Below, piece after piece: positions 61,796 through 64,000 of a stretch of DNA of 64,000 nucleotides. This stretch comes from Dipylidium caninum. Taxonomy: Eukaryota; Platyhelminthes; Cestoda; Cyclophyllidea; Dipylidiidae. A model generated the notes under the pieces. The model was given only the letters and a program-made list of their open reading frames with translations. It was not told where the DNA came from and searched no databases. The stretch lies in NCBI GenBank assembly GCA_017562135.1, contig QEYB01000255.1:186001-250000 (forward strand), given 5' to 3'. Within the stretch, counting starts at the first letter, position 1; each line of letters starts with the position of its first letter. The translations under genes and the position numbers were made by a program.

Positions 61796-64000
61796 GTGAG
61801 TCCGATACTCTTCTGTGTATATTTAAATTATCACGTCTTTAATGCATTTTATGCTAAGGGAATGCATTGTAAATGGGAGTGAGTAGAGTTGGCATGTTAT
61901 CGTATCAGAAGAAAGATAGAGCAGAGCTGTCGGGACTCGCACTTCTCACTGACATGAAAAATAACCCGCTGAGATTCAGTTCAATGAATGACAGCATGCC
62001 GTGCCAGTTTATCGTCCGTTGCACTCGTTGAAGGAGCCTAGCAGCCGCCAACTGTAGGAATGCAGCGGACAAAACTGTGAAAAGACGTGCAGAAACCGAC
62101 GGGCAAAGTTACGATAAAGTTCATTTTCGAGTATAATTTCTTCGTTTCGATACTGCTTATATACCACGGAGTGTGACAATTTAGCTCTCGAGCACAGTCA
62201 AACTTGACCGCCATTTTGAGTTTTGGAGTAGAATTTTTAAAGAGGAGAAAAGGAAATCGAGTGCGGAGTCTGGAATATTTGTGAGTTTTCTACACCCCCA
62301 AACTCGTAAACACCAGCGATTCATAACGGTGGGAGTCAAATCATTGATTAAAAGTGGATAGTGCTGGTGTCTACGACATGCTATTCCCTTCCTGTGTAGT
62401 TTAAGTCTCAGTTGTCATCTTTTTGAATGATCTTAAAAAACAGAGAGACAAAGTTTTACCCACTGGAACATCTCATGGGCACACACACACACGTTCTCCT
62501 TCTCTCCTTCTTCTCCTTCTTCTTCTTCTGTACGTTTCGACAACTGCAGCAACAAATTCACAGCCGATACATCGGACAAACAAGATTTTGGGGGATTAAA
62601 AACAATAAGAAGGACGGTAGAGACGCTAGGAGCCAGGCAGACACATTCACTCCACCCCGGTTTCTAATGAAGCAACAACTGTTACGGTGACGGTAAAAGT
62701 GTTGGACAAACTTCGCGTCCAGTGGTTTTTTACGAATTGTCTCTAGCTTGCTCTCTGCATTCCGCCTCCTTTTTATGCCTCCAGAGTGAAATTAGGCTCG
62801 TATGTTCGGGTGAGCGGATGAAAAAGCATTCGATTCTTCGAATCTCTCTGTGTCGCCGAGAACTGTACGGAAAAAGGTGAAACGCGCGGCTTAAATGAGG
62901 CGAAACACAAGTGGGCATCCACGAATTTGCGTGTGAATGTCTGCACCGATTTACACTATTCGTTCCTAAAGCGCAAAGTCTGTTGCCAAGCTAGTGGGCT
63001 CTCCTCTGTCGTGGCTGTCGTCAAGTGGGCACCTTTTTGATTCCCATGATCTCCCTCCTCCCCCCGCCTCCCGCCCCCCGCCCCCCCCCACCAAACCTCA
63101 CCCGCCCTTCCCGACCCCCCAGTCCCACTCTCCCAACACACACGCGTTTGCGAGGACCGGCCGTTTAATCAATCATGGTTAGTCATGCCATTCTGCGGTT
63201 TCACAGCCACACTGTGGCCCCATGGGATTGATTAATCAAGCACTCCTGCTACTACCGCCACAAAGACCCGTTTCCATGCCGTGCAGATAAGTCATCAGCC
63301 TCGTCTCCATCGGTTTATGGAAATCCCTCGCCTCGACTCCTCCCCTTCTGCCACATGTACCTTCGCAGACGCACACGCGTGCGAACAGGTGTGAGAGCTT
63401 GCGGACAGGGGCGGGAACGTGGGAGAAGGAGGCAGAGGTAGAGGGGGAGGAGAGGAGCTGTCATCTTCATTGAGGCGGGACTGCAGGGCTCTCTGTCTGT
63501 GTGTCATAAACACCGCGCCTCCTGGTTTCGGTCAACTAGTCAGTGATGGTGGCAAGGAAGATACTATCAGTAATCACCCTGCGGGAAGGTCACCCACTCT
63601 GTGCTGCCCACTCGGCAAACGCCGCATCCTGACGCTCTCCCTTCCTACCCCCTTCTTCACCTCTAGTGGCATTTGGATGGCTCTATGGGGCAAATACCAA
63701 ACCGTAAAGTTTTCACGCTACTGCGTGCAGCTGCAAACCCACGTTTGGTTGAGGCTACGTGGTTGACGAGGTGAGAGGGGGTGACATGGGGCCTATCAAG
63801 GTCACAGTAATCCCCTTCATTCAAGTCGAGGAGATCGAGACCTGATCCATGCAAAAATGGAGGAAATTCTCGAATTGAGCGTGATGCAGTGGTTCTCATA
63901 CTTTGGATGGAAATACCGCTGCAGTATAACACTAAGTTGATATCAAATTTCTTTTTAACAAAATATCGGAACGTAGACAGATCCTACTCATCGCTGACCC
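61796..64000 (+). other. Probable first intron of the gene starting at 61697
   Basis: No coding exon was recognised. It holds an (AC)n and CTT-rich simple repeat at about 62480-62529, a C-rich tract near 63056-63120, and a purine-rich stretch GGGAGAAGGAGG-type at about 63419-63460. The open frames around 63.0-63.9 kb are low-complexity by-products. Confidence 0.4.

Noticed and set aside
62956..63766. Pro/Gly-rich open frames
   Set aside because: Translations of C-rich and purine-rich tracts, with no start context or splice structure.

Overview
Eukaryotic genomic DNA, almost certainly from a metazoan. Genes are split into many exons. Introns are bounded by GT-AG, with two candidate GC-AG sites. 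Several introns are only 33-35 nt long while others exceed 1 kb. That mix, an apparently diverged cytochrome P450, and the presence of a cilia gene (CFAP299) all fit a flatworm, probably a tapeworm or fluke. The phylum is an inference from gene style, not from a marker. No rRNA, canonical tRNA, CRISPR, prophage or intact transposon was seen.

Layout. 0.2-2.0 kb, minus: CFAP299, whose 3' end lies outside the window. It diverges from SHOC2 (plus, 2.6-12.6 kb), a leucine-rich-repeat scaffold of Ras/ERK signalling. 16.0-21.4 kb, minus: a lipase maturation factor (LMF1/2 family) ER membrane protein. 23.3-32.5 kb, plus: a complete class I bHLH E-protein (daughterless/TCF3/TCF4/TCF12 family) with two tandem interchangeable bHLH exons. 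34.3-35.0 kb, minus: a small unrecognised gene. 35.97-37.96 kb, plus: a cytochrome P450 with a frame break inside the haem-binding loop. 38.6-39.3 kb, minus: Rab4. 41.0-43.2 kb, minus: an ETS-domain transcription factor. 49.7-51.8 kb, minus: an unrecognised four-exon gene. 53.0-53.5 kb, minus: mitochondrial ribosomal protein mL41. 61.7 kb, plus: the first coding exon of a gene that begins next to a CpG-rich block and runs off the window.

The genes do not form one pathway. The window is an ordinary gene neighbourhood with housekeeping (mL41, Rab4, LMF), signalling (SHOC2), ciliary (CFAP299) and developmental-regulator (E-protein, ETS) genes.

The most notable observation is the tandem pair of 146-nt bHLH exons in the E-protein gene. 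Including both or skipping both shifts the frame and gives an early stop, so only one can be used per productive mRNA. This is the arrangement that makes E12 and E47 from vertebrate TCF3. Exon coordinates were placed by hand from splice sites, reading-phase continuity and family knowledge, without any database search.
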